A stretch of 13,316 bases of DNA from an uncultured Chryseolinea sp. (GTDB lineage: Bacteria; Bacteroidota; Bacteroidia; Cytophagales; Cyclobacteriaceae). Both the position numbers and the translations under genes were made by a program. Below the pieces are notes generated by a model. The model saw nothing but the letters and a program-made list of their open reading frames with translations. It did not search any database and was not told the origin of the DNA. Positions 1-7,844 of the stretch are shown one piece after another. The first letter of the stretch is position 1. Every line of letters begins with the position of its first letter. Location: positions 1-13,316 of the forward strand of contig CAMLER010000064.1 of the NCBI GenBank assembly GCA_946478915.1, in the 5' to 3' direction.

Positions 1-229
1 TTTTCAAAACTATATCCTAAACAAGATGTGTTATCGCAACTGCGCATTATTAGTCAATTCTACAGTTTTGAGGGGGAATTGCGCTTCAGCGTAAAAAAAG
101 ATATAATCTCCAAAATCTGCGAAAACGGCGTAAAAATGAAGATTTCGACCCGCCAATGTTAAGTTTTAAGGGGGCGACTGAATCTACGGTGAACATTTAG
201 TACCTTAGTCCTGACAATCATAAATTTTT

Positions 230-520
230 ATGGAAAAAACAAAAACATCTAAAAAGGCGCTCAAGGGCCTTATAGAAGATTCGATGAAAGAGGCAATTGC
301 AACTTTAGAGTTGCCTAAGCCCACAAAAAAAGTGAACAAGCTGTTACAGCGAAATTCCAAAAAACTAGCATCACTTTTCGCCGATATGATCAGGCGTGAA
401 AACAAAAAGAAAAAGAAGGCTGAAAAGTTTATGGAGGAAGCAGGGAAATCAAAATCCAAAAAAGTAAAGAAGTCAAAAGAATTAAAATTTGTTAAACAGG
501 CAGAGGCAGTAACTGCTTAA
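230..520 (+). CDS. Small lysine-rich hypothetical protein
   Basis: A 96-residue protein that I do not recognise as any named family. It is very basic: about 27 of 96 residues are lysine, with a run of five lysines near residues 59-63 and a Lys/Ser-rich tail from about residue 72 to 88. The N-terminal half (about 8-55) looks helical and amphipathic. There is no signal peptide or membrane segment, so it is probably cytoplasmic. The charge would suit binding to DNA, RNA or ribosomes, but it lacks the Ala/Pro/Lys repeats of bacterial histone H1-like proteins and no function should be assigned. The ATG at 230 follows an A/T-rich stretch without a clear Shine-Dalgarno sequence. Coding is supported by an ATG-to-TAA frame that ends 19 bases before a terminator-like hairpin. 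The frame on the opposite strand here is Phe/Ser-rich and is taken as its shadow. Confidence 0.7.
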   Translation: MEKTKTSKKALKGLIEDSMKEAIATLELPKPTKKVNKLLQRNSKKLASLFADMIRRENKKKKKAEKFMEEAGKSKSKKVKKSKELKFVKQAEAVTA

Positions 521-539
521 AACGTTTACATAAATATCA

Positions 540-589
540 CCCTTGATGCTGAACTTGCGCAGGCTTTTCAACATCAAGGGTTTTATTTT
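540..589. terminator. Hairpin terminator between convergent genes
   Basis: A perfect 9-bp inverted repeat (CCCTTGATG at 540-548, CATCAAGGG at 572-580) encloses a 23-base loop in which TGAA and TTCA can pair further. On the plus strand it is followed at once by TTTTATTTT, as in an intrinsic terminator for the lysine-rich gene. Read from the minus strand it lies just after the stop codon of the lycopene cyclase gene and is followed by a looser T/A-rich stretch, so it may serve both genes. The plus-strand T-tract overlaps the last codons of the cyclase gene. Confidence 0.7.
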
Positions 590-1278
590 GGTGCTGCCTG
601 AAGCCGCCATTCATAAACGGAAACATTAGCCAACAGCATAAACATTGCGTAAAACATATCTTCAAGTGGAATAGTCCACATTCGCAGTCCAAGCATAGCC
701 GTATCGTTGTACCAGACGACCTCGTCCTCGATGAAGGCTCCGGTTAGCACCCCATTAACAATAAAAAAGGGAACGAGTATTGCCAGGAACGATACATAAA
801 AATATCCGGGGAATTTTGCACGTACCTTAAGTACCAGATAAGCAAGGAAAAATGAGAGCCCCAGAAAAGTTATGGCCGTGTACGCCTTGTCGATAAAATA
901 GATGCCTGCGATAGCGAGGGCAGCTATTATGAAATATGATAATAACTCATGTTTTGAAAAGAACAGGGGTTGTTCTAATATATTCTTAAACGCGTAATAA
1001 GTAAAGAGGCACGCGAACGGTATACAAATGAAAAAAAGAATCTCTTCTATTGGAAGGGAACCAAGTGTAAGCCCCGTATAATATTTAGGATTAAATCCCC
1101 AGATCCCCAGTTGTGTAAAAATCTCATCCCATGCCACGAACAGAATCGCGGGTAATAGGATAGCTGGAATCAGCGCTTTCCATGTTTTATAAAACGCTCC
1201 CCTGAACCACACGCTCGCCAGGAGTGGTAGAAGAATACAAAGCAGATTGATGGTGAGATAAAGGTATTGCGACTTCAA
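583..1278 (-). CDS. crtY: Lycopene beta-cyclase, fused CrtYc/CrtYd type
   Basis: Membrane enzyme that cyclises the ends of lycopene to give beta-carotene. The 231-residue protein is two tandem copies of the lycopene cyclase domain, the arrangement that is split into CrtYc and CrtYd subunits in some Actinobacteria and fused in archaea and many Bacteroidota. The signature Pro-[Ile/Leu]-Glu-[Glu/Asp] motif occurs twice: PIEEILFF at residues 76-83 and PLEDMFYA at 204-211. The first copy is preceded by the usual Trp-Asp (50-51) and WGFNP (60-64) elements. Several hydrophobic helices span the length. No ATG is available near the start; the frame opens at TTG (1276-1278), which shares a TTGA stop/start overlap with the TGA of the hydroxylase gene upstream. 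This points to translational coupling. It is unrelated to the flavin-type CrtY/CrtL cyclases. Confidence 0.93.
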   Translation of the reverse strand: MKSQYLYLTINLLCILLPLLASVWFRGAFYKTWKALIPAILLPAILFVAWDEIFTQLGIWGFNPKYYTGLTLGSLPIEEILFFICIPFACLFTYYAFKNILEQPLFFSKHELLSYFIIAALAIAGIYFIDKAYTAITFLGLSFFLAYLVLKVRAKFPGYFYVSFLAILVPFFIVNGVLTGAFIEDEVVWYNDTAMLGLRMWTIPLEDMFYAMFMLLANVSVYEWRLQAAPK

Positions 1279-1775
1279 ATGTTCTTAAGGGTTTCTCGCT
1301 TTTGTGTCTTTGAAGTTTGTGCTACTTCATATTTTTTTGGAGCCACCAAAAATCCGAATGCTTCACATCCGTCTTTGGTATGCTTGCTGTGATGAACGTA
1401 GTGAGCGTTAATAATCCGCTGAAGGTATTTGCTCTTCCTGGCAGGCCGCCATTTGATTCGTTGGTGAACGATCACATCGTGAAAGATGAAATAAAATAAA
1501 CCATAACAAAATATTCCTGTCGCCACGGCAATCAGGTAGACGTTGAAATTTACCACAGTTGCGTAGTAGAACAATCCAATACAAGGCGCGCTAAATACAA
1601 TGGCAAACAAATCATTTCGCTCCAATTTGTGGTTGTGGGCTGTGTGATGTGATCGATGCCATGACCATAAAAATCCGTGCATAATATATTTGTGTGTAAA
1701 CCACGCAATAAACTCCCAAATAAGAAAAGTACCGATCATAATAAAGACACAAAGCACAAAAGTCATTATATCCAT
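1275..1775 (-). CDS. crtZ: Beta-carotene 3-hydroxylase (CrtZ)
   Basis: Di-iron membrane hydroxylase of the fatty-acid-hydroxylase superfamily that adds 3-hydroxyl groups to beta-carotene rings, giving cryptoxanthin and zeaxanthin. The histidine clusters that bind the iron pair are all present. Counting from the ATG at 1775, they are HX4H at 28-33, HX2HH at 40-44, HX4H at 99-104 and HX2HH at 125-129. Hydrophobic helices lie at about 3-24 and 62-98. From this ATG the protein is 166 residues, close to the family's usual size. The frame is open further upstream (ATG at 1853), but those extra 26 residues are acidic and unlike the family start; an ATG at 1766 is another possibility. No clear Shine-Dalgarno sequence decides between them. 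It forms a two-gene operon with the downstream cyclase gene, which it overlaps by 4 bases. Confidence 0.92.
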   Translation of the reverse strand: MDIMTFVLCVFIMIGTFLIWEFIAWFTHKYIMHGFLWSWHRSHHTAHNHKLERNDLFAIVFSAPCIGLFYYATVVNFNVYLIAVATGIFCYGLFYFIFHDVIVHQRIKWRPARKSKYLQRIINAHYVHHSKHTKDGCEAFGFLVAPKKYEVAQTSKTQKRETLKNI

Positions 1776-1922
1776 ATCAAAATTTGATGAGTGAAGTATA
1801 TATAACCCAAAAAACACACTTTCCTCTTCATTAGGTTCATATATTTTTAACATCAAATTACCCTATTTAATACTCTTTTGAAACTCCTTTAATTTGGGGT
1901 AACTTCAGGGTTCTTTTGAGGT
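1776..1922. other. Divergent intergenic region, crtZ and PSD1 genes
   Basis: This 147-bp A/T-rich stretch separates divergent genes and must supply start signals for both unless they are read through from outside. I see only partial matches to the Bacteroidota promoter pattern (TTG, 17-23 bases, TAnnTTTG). On the plus strand there is TTTG at 1877-1880 with TAACTTCA 19 bases later. On the minus strand there is TTTC with TAATTTG 19 bases later. Neither is convincing. The TTAAACA inverted-repeat motif found upstream of the sigma factor gene is absent here. Confidence 0.35.
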
Positions 1923-4238
1923 ATGATGCGAGGCGTGAAATTAGCTGTTCCCATAGTTTTATTTTTGGCGGTATTAACGGTTTTTTCTTGCAAGAAAGAA
2001 TCCGGTACAATAGCTGAAATAGACTCGGTTGATTATAATCTTCATATTCGGCCGATCCTATCCGATCGATGTTTTATATGTCATGGTCCGGATGGTAATG
2101 CGCGGAAGGCAGACTTAAGGCTGGATATTGCCGAAGGCGCATACGCCGCGCTCAAGGACGATCCGTCTGCACACCCGATTGTTCCTGGTGATCCTGAAGC
2201 TTCAGAAGTATTTCGCCGCATATCGAGCGAAGATACATCACAGGTTATGCCGCCTGTCAAATCAAACCTGAAGCTGAATGATTCCGAAATTGCATTAATA
2301 AAAAAATGGATTGCTCAGGGGGCACAATACAAACCCCACTGGGCTTTTATTCCTCCAAAAGCACCAAAGATTCCCGTGGTGAATAATGAGAATTGGCCTT
2401 CCAACGAAATAGATTATTTTATTCTAAACAAAATCGAGGCAAGAAAGCTGACCCCCAATGAGATCTCTGATAAGGAACGGCTTTTAAAGCGAGTCAGTTT
2501 CGACTTGACAGGGTTGCCTCCGACTGTTGAAATGCAAGAACGCTTTCTTGCGGATAATAGTGAACAAGCTTACGAAAAGATGGTGGACGAGTTGCTTGCC
2601 CAACCCCAGTATGGCGAACGAATGGCTGCGTATTGGATGGACGTTGCGCGCTACGCTGATTCTCATGGTTACCAGGATGACGGACTCAGAACTATGTGGC
2701 CCTGGCGCGATTGGGTGATCCACGCCTTCAATCAAAATTATCCCTACGATCAATTCCTGACATGGCAGTTAGCCGGCGACTTATTACCGAATCCAACGAA
2801 AGAGCAAATTCTGGCAACGGGATTCAATCGCAACCATAAGATTACCCAGGAGGGCGGCGTAATCGATGAAGAATATCGCATCGAGTATGTAACTGATCGC
2901 ACTAATACATTTGCTAAAACTTTTCTCGCGCTCACCTTCGAATGCGCCAAATGCCATGATCATAAATATGATCCAATCCTTCAAAAAGATTACTACAGCA
3001 CCTTTGCCTTTTTCAACCAGGTACCTGAAAAAGGGTTGCTGGGTGATATCATGCTAGCCTCTTTGGCAGATCCGCCAAAAATCAAGATAACGTCGCAGGA
3101 AGTGGAAAATATTTTGACCTTCATTAACAAAAAGGATACAGCTGCGGTGGAGGTAATGGTAATGGAGGATGCGCCCCGTTACAGACCAACGTATTTACTA
3201 ACGCGCGGCGCCTATGATGCCCCCGCAGATAGAGTTACCGTTGGTCTTCCAGAGGCAATAATGCCTTTCGATTCTGTAAAGTACGGTAATGATCGCTTGG
3301 GTCTTGTGAAATGGCTTCTGGATGAAAAAAATCCATTGACGTCCAGAGTTTTTGTAAACAGGATGTGGCAGGAGTTTTTTGGAAGAGGTCTTGTTAAAAC
3401 ATCCGGAGACTTTGGCATGCAGGGAGAAATGCCTTCTCATCCGGAATTGTTAGACTGGCTGGCGACTGATTTTATGAAAAATGGATGGAACATAAAGAGG
3501 CTTGCCAAACAATTTGTTATGTCGTCGACGTACAGGCAGTCAACCAACGTTAATTCAGACAAGCTGGCCGTAGACCCGGAAAATATTTTGTTGTCATCTG
3601 GCCCGCGGACACGAATGTCAGCTGAGACGATCCGCGACATGGCATTGGCAAGCAGTGGTTTGTTAGTGAAAGAGATCGGTGGTCCAAGTGTGAAACCCTA
3701 TCAGCCGAAAGGAATCTGGGAAATGGCGACTTCTGGTCGCGGAATTCTCGCAAGATATGTTCAGGATCATGGAGACAAATTATACCGCCGCGGGTTGTAT
3801 AGTTTCATTAAACGGACAGTGCCGCCGCCTTACATGCTCGTCTTTGATGCCAGCAATCGTGATCTATGCGAAGTAAGCAGGTTAACAACTAACACTCCAT
3901 TACAAGCACTGGTCATGATGAATGATCCGACCGTGCTGGAGGCCTCGCGGGTGTTTGCCGAAAGATTAATGAAAAAAGATCTATCGACGGAAGACCGGAT
4001 CGAATACGCCTTCCGGTCGATCGCATGCCGGATTCCGAAATCTCAGGAGCTGGATATTTTATTGAAATATTATGATGATGAGAAACTCAGGTTTGATGCA
4101 GCGCCCGACACCGCGAAAAAATTTATTAGTGTGGGAGAATTCAAACATGAAGAAATAAAGGATGTACAGTCGCTCGCAGCTTTGATGCAGGTGATACATA
4201 CGATTTACAACATGGAGGAATCCATAACAAGAGTTTAG
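1923..4238 (+). CDS. PSD1-type lipoprotein: cytochrome c, DUF1549, DUF1553
   Basis: A 771-residue exported protein of the family described in Planctomycetes and found in many Bacteroidota: PSCyt1 cytochrome domain, then PSCyt2 (DUF1549), then PSD1 (DUF1553). A hydrophobic signal peptide ends in a plausible lipobox with Cys23, predicting a lipid anchor facing the periplasm or cell surface. The heme site CFICH is at 50-54, with a likely distal Met ligand in VMPP (Met109). DUF1549 covers about 155-365 and carries the family's second CXXCH, CAKCH at 341-345. DUF1553 covers about 465-735 (NRMWQEFFGRG near 476 and the NTPLQAL element near 652). A GAGG lies close to the tandem ATGs at 1923 and 1926; either may be the start. 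It heads a three-gene operon, with 1 base to the DUF1501 gene, its usual partner. Biochemical role unknown; electron transfer linked to an extracellular process is only an inference. Confidence 0.9.
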   Translation: MMRGVKLAVPIVLFLAVLTVFSCKKESGTIAEIDSVDYNLHIRPILSDRCFICHGPDGNARKADLRLDIAEGAYAALKDDPSAHPIVPGDPEASEVFRRISSEDTSQVMPPVKSNLKLNDSEIALIKKWIAQGAQYKPHWAFIPPKAPKIPVVNNENWPSNEIDYFILNKIEARKLTPNEISDKERLLKRVSFDLTGLPPTVEMQERFLADNSEQAYEKMVDELLAQPQYGERMAAYWMDVARYADSHGYQDDGLRTMWPWRDWVIHAFNQNYPYDQFLTWQLAGDLLPNPTKEQILATGFNRNHKITQEGGVIDEEYRIEYVTDRTNTFAKTFLALTFECAKCHDHKYDPILQKDYYSTFAFFNQVPEKGLLGDIMLASLADPPKIKITSQEVENILTFINKKDTAAVEVMVMEDAPRYRPTYLLTRGAYDAPADRVTVGLPEAIMPFDSVKYGNDRLGLVKWLLDEKNPLTSRVFVNRMWQEFFGRGLVKTSGDFGMQGEMPSHPELLDWLATDFMKNGWNIKRLAKQFVMSSTYRQSTNVNSDKLAVDPENILLSSGPRTRMSAETIRDMALASSGLLVKEIGGPSVKPYQPKGIWEMATSGRGILARYVQDHGDKLYRRGLYSFIKRTVPPPYMLVFDASNRDLCEVSRLTTNTPLQALVMMNDPTVLEASRVFAERLMKKDLSTEDRIEYAFRSIACRIPKSQELDILLKYYDDEKLRFDAAPDTAKKFISVGEFKHEEIKDVQSLAALMQVIHTIYNMEESITRV

Positions 4239-4239
4239 T

Positions 4240-5691
4240 ATGGAAAATGAATTTTTGAAGAACCGGTTCCATATCACGCGAAGACACTTTCTGGGAAAGC
4301 TTAGTCTGGGCCTTGGGACTGTGGGACTGGGTTCGTTGCTAATCCCTGATCTGTTTAAATCCGGATCAGAAGATTCAACACAGATTGCAGGACTTCCGCA
4401 TTTTGCTCCTAAGGCAAAACGAATCATTTATCTTTTTCAAAATGGAGCACCGTCGCAGTTGGAAAGTTTCGACTATAAGCCGCTTCTCAACAAGATGACA
4501 GGGCAGGAGTTGCCGGCGTCTATACGAATGGGACAGCGCCTCACAGGTATGACGTCAGGACAAGCGAGTTTTCCGCTGGTAGGATCTCATTTCAGCTTTA
4601 AACAATACGGCAAATCAGGTGCGTGGGTCAGCGAGTTATTTCCGCACACTGCAAAGATTGTAGATGAGTTATGCTTCATAAAAACGATGCACACTGAAGC
4701 AATCAATCATGACCCCGCTTTGACTTTCATGCAGTCGGGAGCGCAACAAGGCAACAGACCAAGCATGGGAGCATGGTTGAGTTATGGTCTGGGAAGCGAG
4801 AACAAAAACTTACCTGCATTTTGTGTTCTTCTTTCGAGAGGACGAGGCAATGGCCAGGGAGTATATTCGAAACTTTGGTCTAATGGATTTTTGGATAGTG
4901 TTCACCAGGGTGTGCAATTTAGCAGCAGTGAGGAACGTGTTTTGTATTTGAAGGATCCAGATGGTAGAGACCGTGAGGCCACGCGCAAGATGCTGGATAA
5001 CTTAGCGGCACTTAATGACTTAAACTTCAAGGAATTCGGAGACCCTGAGATCGAAGCAAAAATACAGCAATATGAGATGGCATATCGGATGCAAACTGCG
5101 GTTCCAGAGTTGTCTGATTTATCGCAGGAACCTGATCATATCATAAAGATGTACGGTGCGGATTGTTTATCACCCGGTACCTATGCGTCTAATTGTTTGC
5201 TCGCACGCAAATTATCTGAATCCGGTGTAAGGTTCGTTCAGCTTTATCATCAGGGATGGGATCAGCATGACAACATGGTTGGGGATATGCCGCTTCAGGC
5301 TCAGGACGTTGATCGTGCAACGGCTGCGCTGGTGATGGATCTTAAGCAAAGGGGACTGCTGGATGAAACGTTGGTGATCTGGGGAGGAGAATTCGGACGG
5401 ACAAACTACTGCCAGGGCAACCTGAGAAAAAATAATTATGGTCGCGACCATCACCCTCGCAATTACACGATATGGATGGCGGGTGGAGGTATTAAGCCCG
5501 GAATGGTTTATGGGGAAACCGATGAATTCGGTTATAACATAGCGAGCAATCCTGTTCATGTAAACGATTTTCACGCCACCGTACTTCACTTGATGGGACT
5601 TAACCACGAACAACTGACGTACAAACATCTCGGACGGCGCTACCGCCTCACCGATGTAGCTGGAAAAGTTGTACATGATCTTCTGGCATAG
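4240..5691 (+). CDS. DUF1501 family protein, Tat-exported
   Basis: A 483-residue member of the DUF1501 family, whose fold is related to the sulfatase/alkaline phosphatase superfamily. The N-terminus has a twin-arginine signal: RRHFL at residues 14-18 followed by a Gly/Leu-rich hydrophobic stretch (about 19-40), so it is probably exported folded. Family elements are seen in order: NGAPSQLESFDYKP near 68-81, the HDPALTFMQSGAQQGNRPSMG stretch near 157-178, EFGRT near 385 and the GRDHHPRNYTIWMAGGG segment near 400. The C-terminus (HLGRRYRLTDVAGKVVHDLL) is complete and typical. Its ATG lies one base after the stop of the PSD1-type gene, so the two are translationally linked; these families are usually found as a pair. 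Catalytic activity is not established for the family. The acidic and histidine residues could bind metal, but that is inference. Confidence 0.9.
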   Translation: MENEFLKNRFHITRRHFLGKLSLGLGTVGLGSLLIPDLFKSGSEDSTQIAGLPHFAPKAKRIIYLFQNGAPSQLESFDYKPLLNKMTGQELPASIRMGQRLTGMTSGQASFPLVGSHFSFKQYGKSGAWVSELFPHTAKIVDELCFIKTMHTEAINHDPALTFMQSGAQQGNRPSMGAWLSYGLGSENKNLPAFCVLLSRGRGNGQGVYSKLWSNGFLDSVHQGVQFSSSEERVLYLKDPDGRDREATRKMLDNLAALNDLNFKEFGDPEIEAKIQQYEMAYRMQTAVPELSDLSQEPDHIIKMYGADCLSPGTYASNCLLARKLSESGVRFVQLYHQGWDQHDNMVGDMPLQAQDVDRATAALVMDLKQRGLLDETLVIWGGEFGRTNYCQGNLRKNNYGRDHHPRNYTIWMAGGGIKPGMVYGETDEFGYNIASNPVHVNDFHATVLHLMGLNHEQLTYKHLGRRYRLTDVAGKVVHDLLA

Positions 5692-5705
5692 TCTCAAGTC
5701 GTTTT

Positions 5706-7841
5706 ATGAGAAGGATCACCCTGAACATTATTTTTTGCATTCAGATATTGCTGCTCTTTTTACTATTTGCAGCAGACAGGATTGACCTACCCGCATGGTT
5801 ACAGGTTGCAGGAAGGCTGCATCCTCTCGTTCTTCATCTGCCCATAGGATTTCTGATTTTCCTGGCGATGATGTTTTTTTTTCGCAATCAGATTGAGAGT
5901 AACTCTTTTCAGCAAATGGTTGGAATAGGGTTACTGATCACATCTTTCTTTGCATCTATCGCTGCTCTTTTTGGATTTTTCCTCAGCCTTCAGGATGATT
6001 ATGGAAGCAACATATTGACTCAACATAAAGTAACAGGTGTCGTTCTTAGTTGGTTTTGCTATTTGATGGTCCTGCTTCAGAGCAGCAATGGAATGAAAAA
6101 GAGCCTTTATGGATTGGGGGGAGTAACGTTGGTATTGCTGGTGGTGGTTGGACATACCGGAGCGGTTCTTACACACGGACAAAATTTTGTTTTTGCACCA
6201 ATCTCGGCGAAAGAAGCGCTGACTGCTGATAATGCTTCCGTATATGAATTTGCCGTCCAGCCGATACTCGACCAAAAATGTTTCTCTTGCCATAATGAGT
6301 CGAAAGCCAAAGGCGGACTCGTGATGACTTCCATTGATAAGTTTAAGGAAGGAGGGAAGAATGGAAAAGCATTTGTTGAAGGTAATCCCCGCGAAAGCCG
6401 GATGATTAAAGCATTCTACCTTCCATTGAGTCATGACGAACACATGCCTCCCGATGGCAAACCGCAGTTAACACCAATCGAAATTTCTACCATAGAGGCA
6501 TGGATCAGTTCTGGAGCAGATTTCGAAAAGAAGCTTAACCAATTTGCGGATGGTGATTCACTAAAATTCATTGTAGCATCCTTTTCGGCCGCCAAAACTG
6601 AAACATCGACAGTCCAAAAGAACTATTCTTTTGATGCTGCTTCACCTGATGTTGTCGAGGAATTGAATACACCGTTCCGGTCAGTATTCCCTCTCTATAG
6701 AGAGAGTCCTGCACTGCAGGCAGATTTCTTCCTCAAAGAAAGTTTCGATCCAAAATTTTTGAGCGAACTGAAAAAAGTGGCTGATCAGATGGTAATCTTA
6801 AATTTGTCTAAGATGCCGGTCACGAATGGTGACCTTGATGTAATCGGCAGCTTCACAAACCTTGAGATTCTGAATCTAAATTTTACGGCGATCGATGGTA
6901 AAGGCCTGGCTTCGCTGACACGTCTTCAAAATCTTCGGTCATTGTCAGTCGCCGGAACGCCTGTGACAGCAGCCGACCTTGAACCTGTTCTTTCATTGCC
7001 AAGACTTTCCCATTTGTACGCGTGGAACACCAGGCTAAAGGATAGCGAAATTGAAACGCTCTCAAAAAAATATCCGAATGTTGAGATCAGTGGAAATTTA
7101 TTTACCGACAATGAGATCTTGAGACTGGACAAGCCGCGTGTGGAAAACGATGGAGTAATAGGACAGGGAGAATTGATAGCACTGAAACACAGTATGCCAG
7201 ACGTTGAAATCCGAATTTCCCGCGATGGCAGTGAACCGGATTCAACGAAATCCGAGCTGTATGAGAAAGCTTTTTCACTGGACAAATCTATTGTTCTTAA
7301 AGCTAGAGCCTGCAAAGACGGTTGGTTTTGCAGCGATGTGTTGACGCAAAGTTGCTTTGTTGAAGGTATTGATCCGGCAGAGGTTGAGTTGCTCGGCGCA
7401 GCCGATAAACAATATCCCGGCTCTGGCGCCGCGGGTTTGCACGACAATCAGAAAGGGTTCGCCGACATCTTAAAGGAACCGTCATGGTTGGGGTATCGCG
7501 AGGCACCCTTCTCGGCCCTTTTTGATTTTGGTAAGCCGACGGGTATCAAGTCCGTTGTAATCAGTCACGCGAGAAACATCGGTGGCTTTGTGTTTCCACC
7601 GCAGGAAGTTCAGGTTTGGGGAGGTAACACGCGAACTGATATGGAATTGATAACGGACGTCAAACCTGTTCAACCCACGGGGTATGTGTCAACTGGCGTG
7701 GTACCGCTATCCATATCAGTTCCGACAGTTTCCTATCGCTATTATAAGCTTGTTGCAAAACCTGTGGCGAAACTTCCTTCCTGGCACAATTCAAAAGGAG
7801 AGAAGGGATGGTTTTTCGTTGATGAAGTTTTTTTCTATTGA
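5706..7841 (+). CDS. Membrane-anchored c-type cytochrome, multidomain
   Basis: A 711-residue mosaic protein. Five hydrophobic segments (about 6-22, 41-59, 71-93, 109-125 and 134-154) form a DUF2231-like membrane part with conserved histidines at 39, 44, 107, 150 and 157. Five spans with a positive N-terminus put the rest in the periplasm. There follows a Planctomycete-type cytochrome domain: CFSCH at 192-196 and a likely distal Met247 in HMPPDGKPQLTP. Residues about 360-455 resemble leucine-rich repeats, about 466-550 a chitobiase C-terminal-like beta domain (ISRDGSEPDSTKSELY), and about 560-711 a discoidin (F5/8 type C)-like domain. It starts 14 bases after the DUF1501 gene and ends 3 bases from the photolyase stop codon on the other strand. 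It probably anchors or exchanges electrons with the PSD1-type cytochrome; the C-terminal domains suggest contact with glycans or protein. Partners and substrate are unknown. Confidence 0.85.
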   Translation: MRRITLNIIFCIQILLLFLLFAADRIDLPAWLQVAGRLHPLVLHLPIGFLIFLAMMFFFRNQIESNSFQQMVGIGLLITSFFASIAALFGFFLSLQDDYGSNILTQHKVTGVVLSWFCYLMVLLQSSNGMKKSLYGLGGVTLVLLVVVGHTGAVLTHGQNFVFAPISAKEALTADNASVYEFAVQPILDQKCFSCHNESKAKGGLVMTSIDKFKEGGKNGKAFVEGNPRESRMIKAFYLPLSHDEHMPPDGKPQLTPIEISTIEAWISSGADFEKKLNQFADGDSLKFIVASFSAAKTETSTVQKNYSFDAASPDVVEELNTPFRSVFPLYRESPALQADFFLKESFDPKFLSELKKVADQMVILNLSKMPVTNGDLDVIGSFTNLEILNLNFTAIDGKGLASLTRLQNLRSLSVAGTPVTAADLEPVLSLPRLSHLYAWNTRLKDSEIETLSKKYPNVEISGNLFTDNEILRLDKPRVENDGVIGQGELIALKHSMPDVEIRISRDGSEPDSTKSELYEKAFSLDKSIVLKARACKDGWFCSDVLTQSCFVEGIDPAEVELLGAADKQYPGSGAAGLHDNQKGFADILKEPSWLGYREAPFSALFDFGKPTGIKSVVISHARNIGGFVFPPQEVQVWGGNTRTDMELITDVKPVQPTGYVSTGVVPLSISVPTVSYRYYKLVAKPVAKLPSWHNSKGEKGWFFVDEVFFY

Positions 7842-7844
7842 AAG

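Noticed and set aside
89..142. Short direct repeat GCGTAAAAA followed by A/G-rich bases, seen twice
   Set aside because: Only two imperfect copies in A/T-rich DNA; no spacing or symmetry that suggests a CRISPR, iteron or operator.
150..176. Possible small hairpin CGCC/GGCG upstream of the lysine-rich gene
   Set aside because: The stem is only 4-5 bases with a long loop and no T-tract; too weak to call.
1776..1856. Upstream extension of crtZ to the TTG at 1856 or ATG at 1853
   Set aside because: The extra residues are acidic and unlike the family's start, no ribosome binding site supports them, and the hydrophobic start at 1775 or 1766 fits the usual length.
1923..7841. Mobile element carrying the PSD1/DUF1501/cytochrome unit
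   Set aside because: No transposase, integrase, tRNA gene, terminal inverted repeat or target duplication is seen at either end; only the orientation suggests rearrangement.
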